Positions 44,901 through 52,969 of a stretch of 56,533 nucleotides of DNA are shown piece after piece. A program made the translations under genes and the position numbers. The DNA is taken from assembly GCF_000375645.1 (NCBI RefSeq), contig NZ_AQWR01000009.1, positions 1-56,533 on the forward strand. Reading direction: 5' to 3'. Below the pieces are notes generated by a model that made no database searches, was not told the origin of the DNA, and worked only from the letters and a program-made list of their open reading frames with translations. This DNA is from Porphyromonas bennonis DSM 23058 = JCM 16335. GTDB taxonomy: Bacteria; Bacteroidota; Bacteroidia; Bacteroidales; Porphyromonadaceae. Within the stretch, counting starts at the first letter, position 1. Each line of letters starts with the position of its first letter.

Positions 44901-45327
44901 TGATGGTCTCGACGGACGAGGTCAGCTTGCGTTTCTCGATCTTCTGATACCCGGTCACGACCAGCTCGTCAAGTGTCTCACGATCCTCCTCGAGAGAGAT
45001 ATTGTAGACACCTTTGCCGGGCTCGATGGCTATCGTCTGTGAGACGTAGCCGATGTAGCTGACGATGACACTCTTGACACCCACGGGTATCTTGAGTAGG
45101 TAGTTGCCGTCGTAGTCCGTGACGGTGCCTTGCGGCTCAAAGCCCTTGCCGGCACTATCCTCCGGATTGATGAAGACAGTGGCACCGATCAATGACTCTC
45201 CGGTCCCCGCATCGGTCACCTGGCCTTGTATGGTTCGGACATTGTCCTGTGCTTGTACGCTCACCGCATACAGTACCATCAGGATGATGCTTAGGGCGAT
45301 GCGGATCAGTCTTTGTTTCATTTCCAT
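41995..45327 (-). CDS. SusC/RagA-like TonB-dependent transporter (pair 3, with protease)
   Basis: A signal peptide ends at VQAQ. The carboxypeptidase-regulatory-like domain (IQGQVTDAGTGESLIGATVF) carries an insertion compared with pairs 1 and 2. The family motif here reads DELVVTGYQKIEKRKLTSS instead of the usual VGYGxQKK. The plug (VLDGIPLSGDQVPGGVDASQ, TAIYGARAANGVIVITS) and barrel end in QTISAGIQVTL. Two ATGs (45327, 45321) are equivalent starts. The gene lies 27 bp after the metalloprotease gene and 6 bp before susD, so the three form one operon. Confidence 0.95.
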   Translation of the reverse strand: MEMKQRLIRIALSIILMVLYAVSVQAQDNVRTIQGQVTDAGTGESLIGATVFINPEDSAGKGFEPQGTVTDYDGNYLLKIPVGVKSVIVSYIGYVSQTIAIEPGKGVYNISLEEDRETLDELVVTGYQKIEKRKLTSSVETISADKVTQVAVPSVDQMLAGQIAGVVVDPSSGGPGSAGSIRIRGTVSLTGNSEPLWVLDGIPLSGDQVPGGVDASQDISDQLHNTSIAGLNPSDIESITILKDAAATAIYGARAANGVIVITSKRGKEGKMVVNFRGDVFATRRPNADRLNLLTADQKVDLELGLLRNPLHTYRSEYGDVARIIKGHGLTEGYIAQGPSALTPEATAAINALRGRGTDWFAEVYEPTVNQQYSLSLSGGSDKTRYYLSAGYYTEDGTTKGTSFDRYNLTSNIDFRPIESLTSRLSLFLNQTDRSTYLANGQYSNAQNYTRRVNPYRRLLDEEGEYIYDPDVVNAEDKVIPFNYREEQENTQYTLKGQSVKAVLDLEYHPIQWLRVTTQLGLQFDNNATEQFGDEDSFYTRQFKASKIYKKQTVLPDGGIIQNWNDRFFQYNWKNQLFLHHIFAEKHDLDFMAGVELRRNSFTNIRTKGFGFDPASLTTKPLILPEDYGGKNDVSLLPYHKQFVENAFVSFFSTFSYTYDDRYTFFGSLRLDGSNLFGVDPKYRYLPLWSVSGAWNAGAEDFARDIDWLTTLKVRASYGLQGNIDKETSPFVKGEWKTTSFFPNINEPLVSVTSPPNQNLRWEKTSTTNAGFDLGLWDRINISFDWYYRFSDDLISIKSIPLENGFNFVNLNWGKVSNTGWELALNTTNISTRDWTWTTGLNISRNKSKVLAYNVSENSYQPSLEGYPVNAAFAIPTAGIDPETGLMRFATKEGGTAGYTDFYHLSTGIWGDVVTDLDHAHFRDLYEYIGDRDPKFTGGLSTTLRYKHFDLSLFSSFFIDKIAQRQPPYNPTRVDPGVNYTADIFEAWSPENKGGTLPKILGKKGDDLSPEQNLATDWLNSYDPAGTYSAYDIWFKHLSYLRVTSIRLGYTLTKEAMGDWPLERVRFNLELKNPFVFSTDYTGYFDPESYGNIFAQPVAQTISAGIQVTL

Positions 45328-45354
45328 AATCAGTCTTACTGTAGGGCGTAGGTA

Positions 45355-47901
45355 TTACTTATGGAGTGCGTTCTCTATACGCAGTTTCATATCATAGTAG
45401 TGTGCTCTTGTAGCCTCATCACCAGAGGAGGTGAGTGGAGAGATCGTCCTGTAGATCCGCTGCATGAGCGCTCTCTTGGCAGAGATGGCATCTGAGGTTC
45501 GGTCGCTCAGTGTGCCATTGAAGTTGACCTCTCTCATCACCCCGGCCCTCTCAGCGTTTCGGGAGACAAGTGTCTTGCCGTCTTTCGTCACCTTAGCGGC
45601 GGAGACGCTCTCAAGCAGTGTATCGAGGAGGTTCTTCTGCACCCTCCTCTCTGCTACGGTGAGTGGACGCCGTGAGAGGGTAGGGGCAAAGATGGTGGAG
45701 AAGATGTCGTCCATAAGGTCGATCGGCTTGTACGCTGAGGCGCCGTTGATCCTCTCATTCTCGGACATCCTGACGAGTCGCTTATTGTCCAGCAGATCCC
45801 AGAGCAGGTAGCCCTGCGTGTTGCTGAGTACAAGTGTCGGAGACATCTCCAAAGTGCCGGATGGTGAGTTCTTAAGGGGGTAGGTGTATTTCAGCACCTC
45901 AGGCTCACTGAAGAGCCAGTCTGTATCTGTGATTGCCTCCTTAAGTAAAAACTGCACTGCCCGGCGCTGCCTCTCCTTGGGTACAAAGTTGTAGGTCTCC
46001 TGGTGATCACCTCTGAGAGGTGTCTCGAGGTACATACCACCTACCATAGCCATCGGGTGGAAGAGAAGAGTATTCCACTGGGCTATGAGGGCGTGGTACA
46101 TGAGACCCGCCTGCTCGTAGTTTCCGTGGCGCTCTGAGGAGGCTGTCATCGGCAGTATTCTCTTGCAGATACGCTTTAGGTTAGCGATGCCCAGGGTGGA
46201 GGCCTCGATGGGGTCGTCTGTCAGATCTTCCGTCTGTGCGCGTGGATCAAGTGCCTGACGGCTGTCCTGTGCCTCGCTGTAGCGGTAGAGGGGACCCCGG
46301 TGACTGCTCAGCAGCTCCTTAAGCCCACGTCGCTCGCTGTCCTGGTCGGGATACCACCTATAGCCATACTCAATGGCAAAGAGGTCGTATGGACCGATCT
46401 TGGGACCAAATGAGGTGACCCCGTCACCGGGCTGTGCCACATAATTGAATCGTGCATAGTCCATAATGCTGGGTGCCGTCCCATGCTTGGACGTAAAGTC
46501 CGGATCCCTCAGGTCTCTCACGCTGTAGGCTGAGGAGGAGGCCATATTATGCCTCAGACCCAGAGAGTGGCCGGTCTCGTGACAGGCAACAAAGCGCATC
46601 GCCTCACCTAACAACTCGTCCGGTATGTCCCAGGTGGCAGCCTCGGGACGAGAGGCCCCGGTCTGCAGAGCCATCCACTCCCGCAGGATATTGAGGACAT
46701 TATGCCACCAGATGATATCGGCCTGGATGATACTTCCGTTACGGGGATCGTACACCGAGGGACCCATGGCATTCTCCTGTGTGCTGGCGATGTAATTGAT
46801 CTTAGAGAAACGAAGGTCCAGAGGATCTACACTATCAGGGAGGATCTCCGCCCTTATCGCATCTCTGAAGCCTGCTCTCTCAAAGGCCTTATTCCAGTCC
46901 TCGATCCCCTTCTTCATATAGGTCCTCCACTTAGGAGGTGTATTCCGATCGATGTAGAAGACGATAGGATGAGTCGGTGGTACCAGCTGACCTGCAAGGT
47001 ATGCAGTCGTGTCGCTCGGGGCGAGGTGCCAGCGGGTGATCACCTCCTCGCTGATGATGTCATTTCTCTCGTCGGAGTAGAAGGAGCTGGGCACGGTGAA
47101 GTAGCCGATCCTCGGACTTAGTCGGCGACCGGCAGTAGGCTCCTGTGGCAGTAGAACAAATGAGGAGGCTGTGCGTACAGTCAAGTACACGGGACCGCTT
47201 CCCTCATCGACAGAGGTCGTCAGGTCGGAGACGACAGATAGATTGTCCTCAAAGACGTGACTGCTTACGATCCGTGACAGGTCGCTATCGATCCCCGTGG
47301 GGATGTTGATGCCCTGGTAGAGGTGGTTAAAGAGGGTACTCCTGCCGTCGAAGTACTTGGTGACCTTTACCATCACCCTGGTGGAGTCTCCGGAGAAAGC
47401 CGTGACCGGGAGCTTACCCATAAATGGGGATCTGTAGTTCTCCAGTACAGATCCTCTGATTGCATCCTCCTCAGGGACCCTGGGAAGAGGCTTGACATTA
47501 GTTACATAGAGGTTCTTCTCCCGATCATCGAGAGAGAGGGAGATGAGGATGTTCTCGTAATTGATCCCTGTATTGATGCCGGCATCGTTGATCTCAGGCG
47601 GTACCTCCAGCACCCTATTGACGATCAGGAAGTGACGTCCCAGGAGATCCCTCGGGATACTGAAGTAGAGCTCGCCGTCAGCGGTGCGAAAGAGATCGAA
47701 TAGTCCCTCGCCATACTTGTACTTCTCCACCGCTATCGTGTCGTAGGGGTTGGTCTTTGCCTCGTCAGTCGAGGACCTCTGCTGCTGCATTGCAGCGGTT
47801 TTTGATCTCAATAGCGGACGGGACCCACAGCCGGTCAGCTGGAGTCCTATCCCAAGTGTCATCGCACAGATAGCAAGCGTTTTTGCCGAGGAATTCTTCA
47901 T
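45355..47901 (-). CDS. Zinc-dependent metalloprotease lipoprotein (DUF4953/DUF5117-like)
   Basis: The N-terminal signal ends in the lipobox LTGC (Cys25), so the enzyme is a lipoprotein of the envelope. After a beta-rich N-terminal part (about 50-290) the catalytic domain has HETGHSLGLRHN with zinc ligands His441, His445 and His451, and a methionine turn in SIMDYARF (Met480), the arrangement of metzincins. The C-terminal 350 residues are mostly helical. The family is widespread in Bacteroidota and poorly characterised; a peptidase function is read from the motif. It heads an operon with a SusC/SusD pair, which suggests that peptides it releases are imported by that pair. Confidence 0.9.
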   Translation of the reverse strand: MKNSSAKTLAICAMTLGIGLQLTGCGSRPLLRSKTAAMQQQRSSTDEAKTNPYDTIAVEKYKYGEGLFDLFRTADGELYFSIPRDLLGRHFLIVNRVLEVPPEINDAGINTGINYENILISLSLDDREKNLYVTNVKPLPRVPEEDAIRGSVLENYRSPFMGKLPVTAFSGDSTRVMVKVTKYFDGRSTLFNHLYQGINIPTGIDSDLSRIVSSHVFEDNLSVVSDLTTSVDEGSGPVYLTVRTASSFVLLPQEPTAGRRLSPRIGYFTVPSSFYSDERNDIISEEVITRWHLAPSDTTAYLAGQLVPPTHPIVFYIDRNTPPKWRTYMKKGIEDWNKAFERAGFRDAIRAEILPDSVDPLDLRFSKINYIASTQENAMGPSVYDPRNGSIIQADIIWWHNVLNILREWMALQTGASRPEAATWDIPDELLGEAMRFVACHETGHSLGLRHNMASSSAYSVRDLRDPDFTSKHGTAPSIMDYARFNYVAQPGDGVTSFGPKIGPYDLFAIEYGYRWYPDQDSERRGLKELLSSHRGPLYRYSEAQDSRQALDPRAQTEDLTDDPIEASTLGIANLKRICKRILPMTASSERHGNYEQAGLMYHALIAQWNTLLFHPMAMVGGMYLETPLRGDHQETYNFVPKERQRRAVQFLLKEAITDTDWLFSEPEVLKYTYPLKNSPSGTLEMSPTLVLSNTQGYLLWDLLDNKRLVRMSENERINGASAYKPIDLMDDIFSTIFAPTLSRRPLTVAERRVQKNLLDTLLESVSAAKVTKDGKTLVSRNAERAGVMREVNFNGTLSDRTSDAISAKRALMQRIYRTISPLTSSGDEATRAHYYDMKLRIENALHK

Positions 47902-47979
47902 TTTTCTTGATGGGGTGAATAGATGTTGATGGCTGTGTCGGAGTATCCTTCCGGTATATATCCTTTCTCACACGGAATA

Positions 47980-47987
47980 CAAAAGTA
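47980..47987 (-). promoter_or_regulatory. Putative -7 element of the metalloprotease-susCD operon
   Basis: Minus-strand TACTTTTG matches TAnnTTTG, about 80 bp upstream of the metalloprotease start. The 22-bp array begins about 50 bp upstream of it. Confidence 0.5.
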
Positions 47988-48038
47988 GCGATTCTGGAGC
48001 AAGTTCACCAATTATCCCGGCTGAATGTTGCGCCTGGA

Positions 48039-48120
48039 CTACTATCGGTATGAGTCAACACTAATACCGGTATTAGTCGACACTGTTACCGGTAATAGTG
48101 AAGTCTAATACCGGTAATAG
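48039..48120. repeat. 4 x 22-bp palindromic array, copy 4
   Basis: Units start at 48039, 48061, 48083 and 48105: CTACTATCGGTATGAG, CTAATACCGGTATTAG, CTGTTACCGGTAATAG, CTAATACCGGTAATAG, with spacers tcaaca, tcgaca and tgaagt. This copy lies between two divergent promoters, in contrast to copies 1 to 3. Confidence 0.95.
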
Positions 48121-48276
48121 ATCCGGCGGATCGCCTGTTGCTGACAGACAGATGCTTGGAGCATCTCCTGTGCATCTTCTGTAAAGAGACTGTCCGCCCT
48201 GAGACTTTGGTGGTGCTCACCGGCGGATCGGGTCTGCGCAGAGGGGTGAGGATTAGGGAAATCGGTAAAAAGGGGG

Positions 48277-48284
48277 TACCTTTG
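48277..48284 (+). promoter_or_regulatory. Putative -7 element of rplS
   Basis: TACCTTTG matches TAnnTTTG about 95 bp before the rplS start. The resulting leader of roughly 85 nt contains GTGAG (48316-48320) able to pair with CTCAC (48334-48338) and could hold an L19 autoregulatory structure, but I cannot recognise a described leader. Confidence 0.6.
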
Positions 48285-48378
48285 CACCGCTTTGCGTAGC
48301 CTCTGGTGAGAGATATATGTGGCTCACGAATGCTGCGTTTAGTGATTTGACTAATTCATAAAGCTACATTTTTCTGAC

Positions 48379-48729
48379 ATGGACTTAATTAAGGCAGTCG
48401 AGCAGGAGTTTGCCACCGAGAAGGAGCTCCCCGCATTCAAGAGCGGTGATACGATCTCTGTCAACTATCGCATTACGGAGGGTGACAAGACACGTATCCA
48501 GGTCTTCAAGGGCGATGTGATCCGTATCTCCGGTGAGGGCGTCAATAAGCGCTTTACCGTACGTAAGATCTCCAATGGCATCGGCGTAGAGCGTATCTTC
48601 CCGATGAACTCTCCTTTCATCGACAGCATCCAGGTACACCGCGTTGGTCACGTCCGTCGTGCCAAGCTGTACTACCTCCGCAGTCGTCGCGGTAAGAGTG
48701 CTCGTATCAAGGAGCGTCGTTCCTTCTGA
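48379..48729 (+). CDS. rplS: Large ribosomal subunit protein bL19
   Basis: The 116-residue protein is a full-length L19. It has the conserved [20 protein letters not shown] stretch near the N-terminus, [20 protein letters not shown] in the middle and the C-terminal [20 protein letters not shown], which binds rRNA at the interface of the subunits. It stands alone here, with its own promoter and a strong terminator after the stop codon. Confidence 0.98.
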   Translation: MDLIKAVEQEFATEKELPAFKSGDTISVNYRITEGDKTRIQVFKGDVIRISGEGVNKRFTVRKISNGIGVERIFPMNSPFIDSIQVHRVGHVRRAKLYYLRSRRGKSARIKERRSF

Positions 48730-48751
48730 TATAGATTCTGTACAGGAAACA

Positions 48752-48801
48752 AAGAGCTATCGATCAGCATTTGAGTGCCGGTCGATAGCTCTTCTTTTTT
48801 T
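48752..48801 (+). terminator. Rho-independent terminator of rplS
   Basis: The arms AAGAGCTATCGA (48752-48763) and TCGATAGCTCTT (48782-48793) form a perfect 12-bp stem, followed by a run of T (cttttttt to 48801). It lies 22 bp after the rplS stop. Confidence 0.95.
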
Positions 48802-48811
48802 GTAGGGACTA

Positions 48812-51004
48812 GTGGGACGTCAGTTTCGGCTCTGGGCGGTGGCTTGGGTCGCCCTCGCTGCACTACTGCCTGAGGTGATGGCTCAGGAGGTGGCGTGGAT
48901 GGGAGACACCGACCTCTTCCTCATAGAGGAGGGGATGATCTCCCTCGCTCCACAGGCACGGGGGCGGGATCAGGCGGTGCTTCGTCGATCCTATTCGCTT
49001 CGTAGTGGGGAGTCCGTATCGTGGGAGATGGAGTGCCATTATGATCGGCGTCCATCGAGGTACAATACCTTTGCCCTTGATCTCCTTACGCTCGAGACAG
49101 CAGATGGGGTGGTGACTTATACCCTTTGCCCGGATCCAAAAGGGGTGGAGGTACAGCTGCTCCGGACGACCCATCCTACAGGGGGCGCACGAAGAGAGGA
49201 GCCTCTCCTGAGGCTGCCTATGGAGCTGCCTGACCAGGAGTGGCGGAAGTTGTCGCTCCGGGTGTTCTATGACGGGAAGGAGTCCATGAGTCTGAGTGTC
49301 CTCTCTCCTGAGGGAGGGCTTCGTCGAGCGACGACGGCGATACGGGTGGACAGTAGGGTCGATGCGGTGATGTCGCTTCGGGTCAGCTACACCTCGAGTC
49401 GGATGGAGTCTGTCTCCTGGTCGGAGCCTCTGGTCAGGTCTCCTCACCCGGTTGGGGATGAGCTTCGGCTGATCCGGTCTTTGGTGAGGAGTGATGGCAG
49501 CATCGCACTTTATCTTAGCCGTTCGGTCGACCTAACTAAGGCGAGGGCGCGGGTGAATGGGCGTGAGGTGTCCCTTGCCTATGGAGAGCGGCTTAGTGTG
49601 GTGATCCTTCGTCCCTCTTCCCCTGAGACCGGTGCGCTTGAGATCCGTCTCTCCGGTCTGGAGACTGCAGATGGTTCAGCCGGCGAGATAGAGATGACGG
49701 TCGAGCCCTTCTCAGACAAGAGTCGTCACTCCCTCCTGATCTCCGAGATCATGATCGATCCGCCGTCTGTGGGACCGCTAGCGCGGGTGCCGTATGTGGA
49801 GATCTGCAATAAGAGCACGTCGCCGATAGACCTGGGACGGGTGATCCTCCGCTACCGAGCGACAGCCTACGAGCTACCCGCAGTCTCTCTGCCTCCGGGG
49901 GGCTATGCGGTGCTTCACTCGTCCCGTCAGACTCTCGCTCGGGGGAGATTTGTCAAGGTGCCGATGGATCACTTCCCCTCGATGAGCGGCTCCTTTACAC
50001 TTGCCCTGGAGGGGCGTGACGGGCAGCCGTACGATAGGGTGGTGGTAGATGACAGGCTCCATGAGCCGGGGCTGCCTAAGGAGGGGCACTCCCTGGAGCG
50101 TATCGCATCAGACCCGCCGCAGTGGCGCTACTCCACCGCACCGATGGGAGGCACTCCGGGTGAACCGTCCCTCATGAGACCCTATACTAAGGTCGCACCG
50201 GGAGAGCTGGTGGTGAGCGAACTGATGCTCTCGCCGGAGAGTGTCGGGGAGAAGTATATCGAGCTGTATAATAACTCCTCTCATCCTGTGGAGCTGGACG
50301 GGGTCTATCTGAGCTACAGAAGCAGTCCCACGTCCTCCTTCTCTCACTGGCCACTGGTAGTATCGCCCTATACGCTGCCACCCGGAGCCTTTACTGTGCT
50401 GACCCCTTATCCTCCCGCCCTGGCGCGACTTTATCCGCTCTCAGACCAAACCACATTTGTTGAGCGAATCGACTTCCCCTCTCTCAGTCCAACTTATAGC
50501 GAGATTCGCCTGATTGCGCGTGTGGATCGTGAGGTGGTCGATCAGGTGACCTATCGGCGGCAGTGGCTGGGAGATACGACAGCTGACCGGACGAAGTACT
50601 CGCTGGAGCGGGTCTCTCCTAAGTCGGATGGGACGAGGAAGAGCTCCTGGCGCAGAGCCTCCGAGGCGACTCGGGGTGGTACCCCAGGCCGTGCCAATAG
50701 CGCCTCCGTGGAGAGTGACCCCGCCTCACTCTGGCCTGACGATCCACGACTGACCTACATGCAGATGATGGCACTCCTGCCGATCTATGGAGAGCTGTCG
50801 ACGCTGGAGCTCTTTACCCTCGACGGGCAGATGATCTATCGCAAGCAGGGGCGGGAGGTGAGTGATCTCCTCCGGAAGCTCCAGGAGGGGCGTGCCCCTC
50901 TTCCGACGCTAATCGTGGTGGTCCGGGTCGTCTTTACCCATCCCGATCCGGACTTTGCCCCACTCACTTACTCAGGTAAGTGGGTCCATGCCGGTGCGAT
51001 GTAA
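48812..51004 (+). CDS. Exported protein with two lamin-tail domains, possibly T9SS-secreted
   Basis: The GTG at 48812, directly after the rplS terminator, begins a signal peptide (LWAVAWVALAALLPEVMAQ). The N-terminal 270 residues look like a beta-sandwich (LamG-type) domain. Two lamin-tail domains follow: LLISEIMIDPPSVGPLARVP to about residue 450, and ELVVSELMLSPESVGEKYIE from about 470. Such domains occur in secreted bacterial proteins and bind other proteins or help surface display. The last 80 residues contain LELFTLDGQMIYRKQGREV and YSGKWV, resembling in outline a type IX secretion C-terminal signal. No catalytic motif is seen. Confidence 0.8.
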   Translation: MGRQFRLWAVAWVALAALLPEVMAQEVAWMGDTDLFLIEEGMISLAPQARGRDQAVLRRSYSLRSGESVSWEMECHYDRRPSRYNTFALDLLTLETADGVVTYTLCPDPKGVEVQLLRTTHPTGGARREEPLLRLPMELPDQEWRKLSLRVFYDGKESMSLSVLSPEGGLRRATTAIRVDSRVDAVMSLRVSYTSSRMESVSWSEPLVRSPHPVGDELRLIRSLVRSDGSIALYLSRSVDLTKARARVNGREVSLAYGERLSVVILRPSSPETGALEIRLSGLETADGSAGEIEMTVEPFSDKSRHSLLISEIMIDPPSVGPLARVPYVEICNKSTSPIDLGRVILRYRATAYELPAVSLPPGGYAVLHSSRQTLARGRFVKVPMDHFPSMSGSFTLALEGRDGQPYDRVVVDDRLHEPGLPKEGHSLERIASDPPQWRYSTAPMGGTPGEPSLMRPYTKVAPGELVVSELMLSPESVGEKYIELYNNSSHPVELDGVYLSYRSSPTSSFSHWPLVVSPYTLPPGAFTVLTPYPPALARLYPLSDQTTFVERIDFPSLSPTYSEIRLIARVDREVVDQVTYRRQWLGDTTADRTKYSLERVSPKSDGTRKSSWRRASEATRGGTPGRANSASVESDPASLWPDDPRLTYMQMMALLPIYGELSTLELFTLDGQMIYRKQGREVSDLLRKLQEGRAPLPTLIVVVRVVFTHPDPDFAPLTYSGKWVHAGAM

Positions 51005-51006
51005 AA

Positions 51007-51038
51007 AGAGAGGCGAAGCCAGACGGCCTCGCCTCTCT
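51007..51038. terminator. Terminator between convergent genes at 51004 and 51058
   Basis: The arms AGAGAGGCGA (51007-51016) and TCGCCTCTCT (51029-51038) form a 10-bp stem. A run of A before the first arm supplies the U-tract for the minus-strand gene; it can serve both convergent genes. Confidence 0.8.
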
Positions 51039-51057
51039 GCGTTTCTGTAATTGCCTC

Positions 51058-52923
51058 TTACAGCTCGAGGGTAATGCTGCCGTAGACGCCTATGCCGGGA
51101 CTGTAGTAGTGGCTCCAGCGCTGCATCCTCTGATTGAGGAGGTTCTCCACCGTGAGCGAGACACCAAGATTCTTCAGCACCTTATAGGAGACCTGAGCAT
51201 CGAGCTTGGTCGTGAAGGGTAGGGTGTAGACCACTTCTTCTCCCTCACGGACTAACTCGCGCGGGAGTAGCTGCTGCATCTTGATCCCTCCTAAGCCAAG
51301 GAAGTTAGCGCTCAGTGTCAGATCCTTGATCGGACTGTAGGCGAGGTCTGCCGTCAGCTCAAGTGCGGGTCTGCCGAGTACGCTCTCCATCACCTCGTGA
51401 TCCGCACTGGTGCCCTCCTCCTCTGCGAGTGCCTGGCGAGCGTAGTGATTGTACTTCACACCGAGCGAACCGCTGAGCCCCTCCGCTCCTACATAGCGAG
51501 CACCGAGGCTGAAGTAGCCGTGGCGTACAGACCCTAGATTACGGAGATCAAAGACCGCTACCTCTGCATAGGGCTCTCCTTGGTAGCCCTCCGGTGTGGG
51601 GGTGGAGCCGCTCTTGCTCGCAAAGTCGTAGAAGTCCCGGTAGTCGGCAAAACCGCCCTTGAGGTCGAGGGCAAAGCCGTACCAGGAGCCCAGCTCCAGC
51701 CCCAGTGCGACGTCGTAGGTCGAGGACTCGATGCCCTGCGCAATGCTCATCGGGTCAGCATACCTATTGATCCGATAGAGGTCGCGCATCGAGAGCATCG
51801 ACATGCCACCCGTAGCGGAGAGCAGCATAGAAGCCTTGTCGTGCATCCTCCAGCGGAGTAGCGCATCGGGTGTGATCAGCAGCTGCTTGGCGCCCATCGT
51901 GGGTAGCTGCACCTTCACCCCCGCCCGCACCTGGAGCGACGGGATGATGTAGTCAAAGTGGGGGACTAGGGTGATGATCTGTGACGCCTTCCCTCCCGCT
52001 ACTTCCTTATCGAGAGAGAAGCGATTGATCTCGTAGCCGGCGTCGACGCCGAATCTGAAGTCGTTGATCTTAGCTCCATAGGTGAGGCTTCCCTGCACGC
52101 CGGCATGAAGTGCATCGCCTCGCCCGTCGATGTAGACCCCGATCGGCTCGCCCTCCCGAGCAGCATTTACATCTGCATTGCGATTGCCGTAGTCGACAGT
52201 GGCGCTCAGGCTGTACTCCCAGGTGGAGAGGGCGCTGAGTGGTGCCGGTGAGAGGGAAACACTGAGTCCCGTGCCATAGTAGCTCATCAGCTCGGGCTTC
52301 TCGGGAGTGGCGGTGATGAAGTGGTAAGGCAGCTCACCAGACTTTACCGAACTCAGTGGATGTCCATACAGAGAGTGGGCGTGCCCGAAGCCGAATCCCT
52401 CGATCTCCAGCATTCGGTCGCTATCGGGTAGCTTCTGAGAGTATCTCACCAGCCCTTCCGTGTCGTGGGTCTCATTGATCGGAGCTTCGTCCAGCCTCCC
52501 CTTTTCCCCTATGACGTGTCGGGAGGTGTGGTCAAGGGCGAGCGTGATCGTCCCGTACTCACCGGCTCTGAAGTGAGCCCCGATATTACCTCCGGCCTTG
52601 ATCGGATAGCCGCCAAAGAGTCTGGCGTAGAAGTGGTGGCTCCCGTACTCAGGGAGGAGTAGGTTCTCGCTCGGTGAGAAGAGCCGAGGTCTCGCCTTCA
52701 TGCTCAGGCTGTAGCTGTTGCGCGCAAAGTCCAGTGGGTGGAGCTGGCGGGGTGTCTGACCGGCGAGGGGATTGAAGAACTCCTTCTTCGCCTGACCGGT
52801 CTCCGGTATGTAGGCTCTCTGCAGGGTCATCGACCGGCGGAGCGTGTCTGCCGGTGTCTGGGCGCTCAGACCGAGGAGCATCGACGATGCTGCGAGCGTG
52901 ACTAAGAGTTGTCTGATCTTCAT
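51058..52923 (-). CDS. Outer-membrane beta-barrel protein
   Basis: A signal peptide (MKIRQLLVTLAASSMLLGLSA) is followed by about 60 residues without a clear domain and then a long series of amphipathic strands (FYARLFGGYPIKAGGNIGAH, GTITLALDHTSRHV) ending in VYGSITLEL, the barrel-type C-terminus. The final 200 residues (LTLSANFLGLGGIKM, VSLTVENLLNQRMQRW) resemble the last strands of TonB-dependent receptors, but no plug domain or TonB box is visible, so it is probably a porin-like relative. It is cotranscribed with the TPR gene 46 bp upstream. The substrate is unknown. Confidence 0.78.
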   Translation of the reverse strand: MKIRQLLVTLAASSMLLGLSAQTPADTLRRSMTLQRAYIPETGQAKKEFFNPLAGQTPRQLHPLDFARNSYSLSMKARPRLFSPSENLLLPEYGSHHFYARLFGGYPIKAGGNIGAHFRAGEYGTITLALDHTSRHVIGEKGRLDEAPINETHDTEGLVRYSQKLPDSDRMLEIEGFGFGHAHSLYGHPLSSVKSGELPYHFITATPEKPELMSYYGTGLSVSLSPAPLSALSTWEYSLSATVDYGNRNADVNAAREGEPIGVYIDGRGDALHAGVQGSLTYGAKINDFRFGVDAGYEINRFSLDKEVAGGKASQIITLVPHFDYIIPSLQVRAGVKVQLPTMGAKQLLITPDALLRWRMHDKASMLLSATGGMSMLSMRDLYRINRYADPMSIAQGIESSTYDVALGLELGSWYGFALDLKGGFADYRDFYDFASKSGSTPTPEGYQGEPYAEVAVFDLRNLGSVRHGYFSLGARYVGAEGLSGSLGVKYNHYARQALAEEEGTSADHEVMESVLGRPALELTADLAYSPIKDLTLSANFLGLGGIKMQQLLPRELVREGEEVVYTLPFTTKLDAQVSYKVLKNLGVSLTVENLLNQRMQRWSHYYSPGIGVYGSITLEL

Positions 52924-52969
52924 ATATAGTGGTAGGATCTATCTTTAGGAAAAAATGAGTACGCCGAAG

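Larger units (their letters stand above)
47902..48378. other. Divergent intergenic region, metalloprotease operon and rplS
   Basis: The 477-bp region between divergently transcribed genes contains a -7 element for the metalloprotease operon (47980-47987), the fourth 22-bp array (48039-48120), and a -7 element and short leader for rplS (48277-48378). Between 48121 and 48276 I see no gene or strong structure. Confidence 0.6.

Noticed and set aside
47765-47971. 68-codon frame overlapping the metalloprotease start
   Set aside because: It covers the signal-peptide region of the metalloprotease in another frame and has no coding character.
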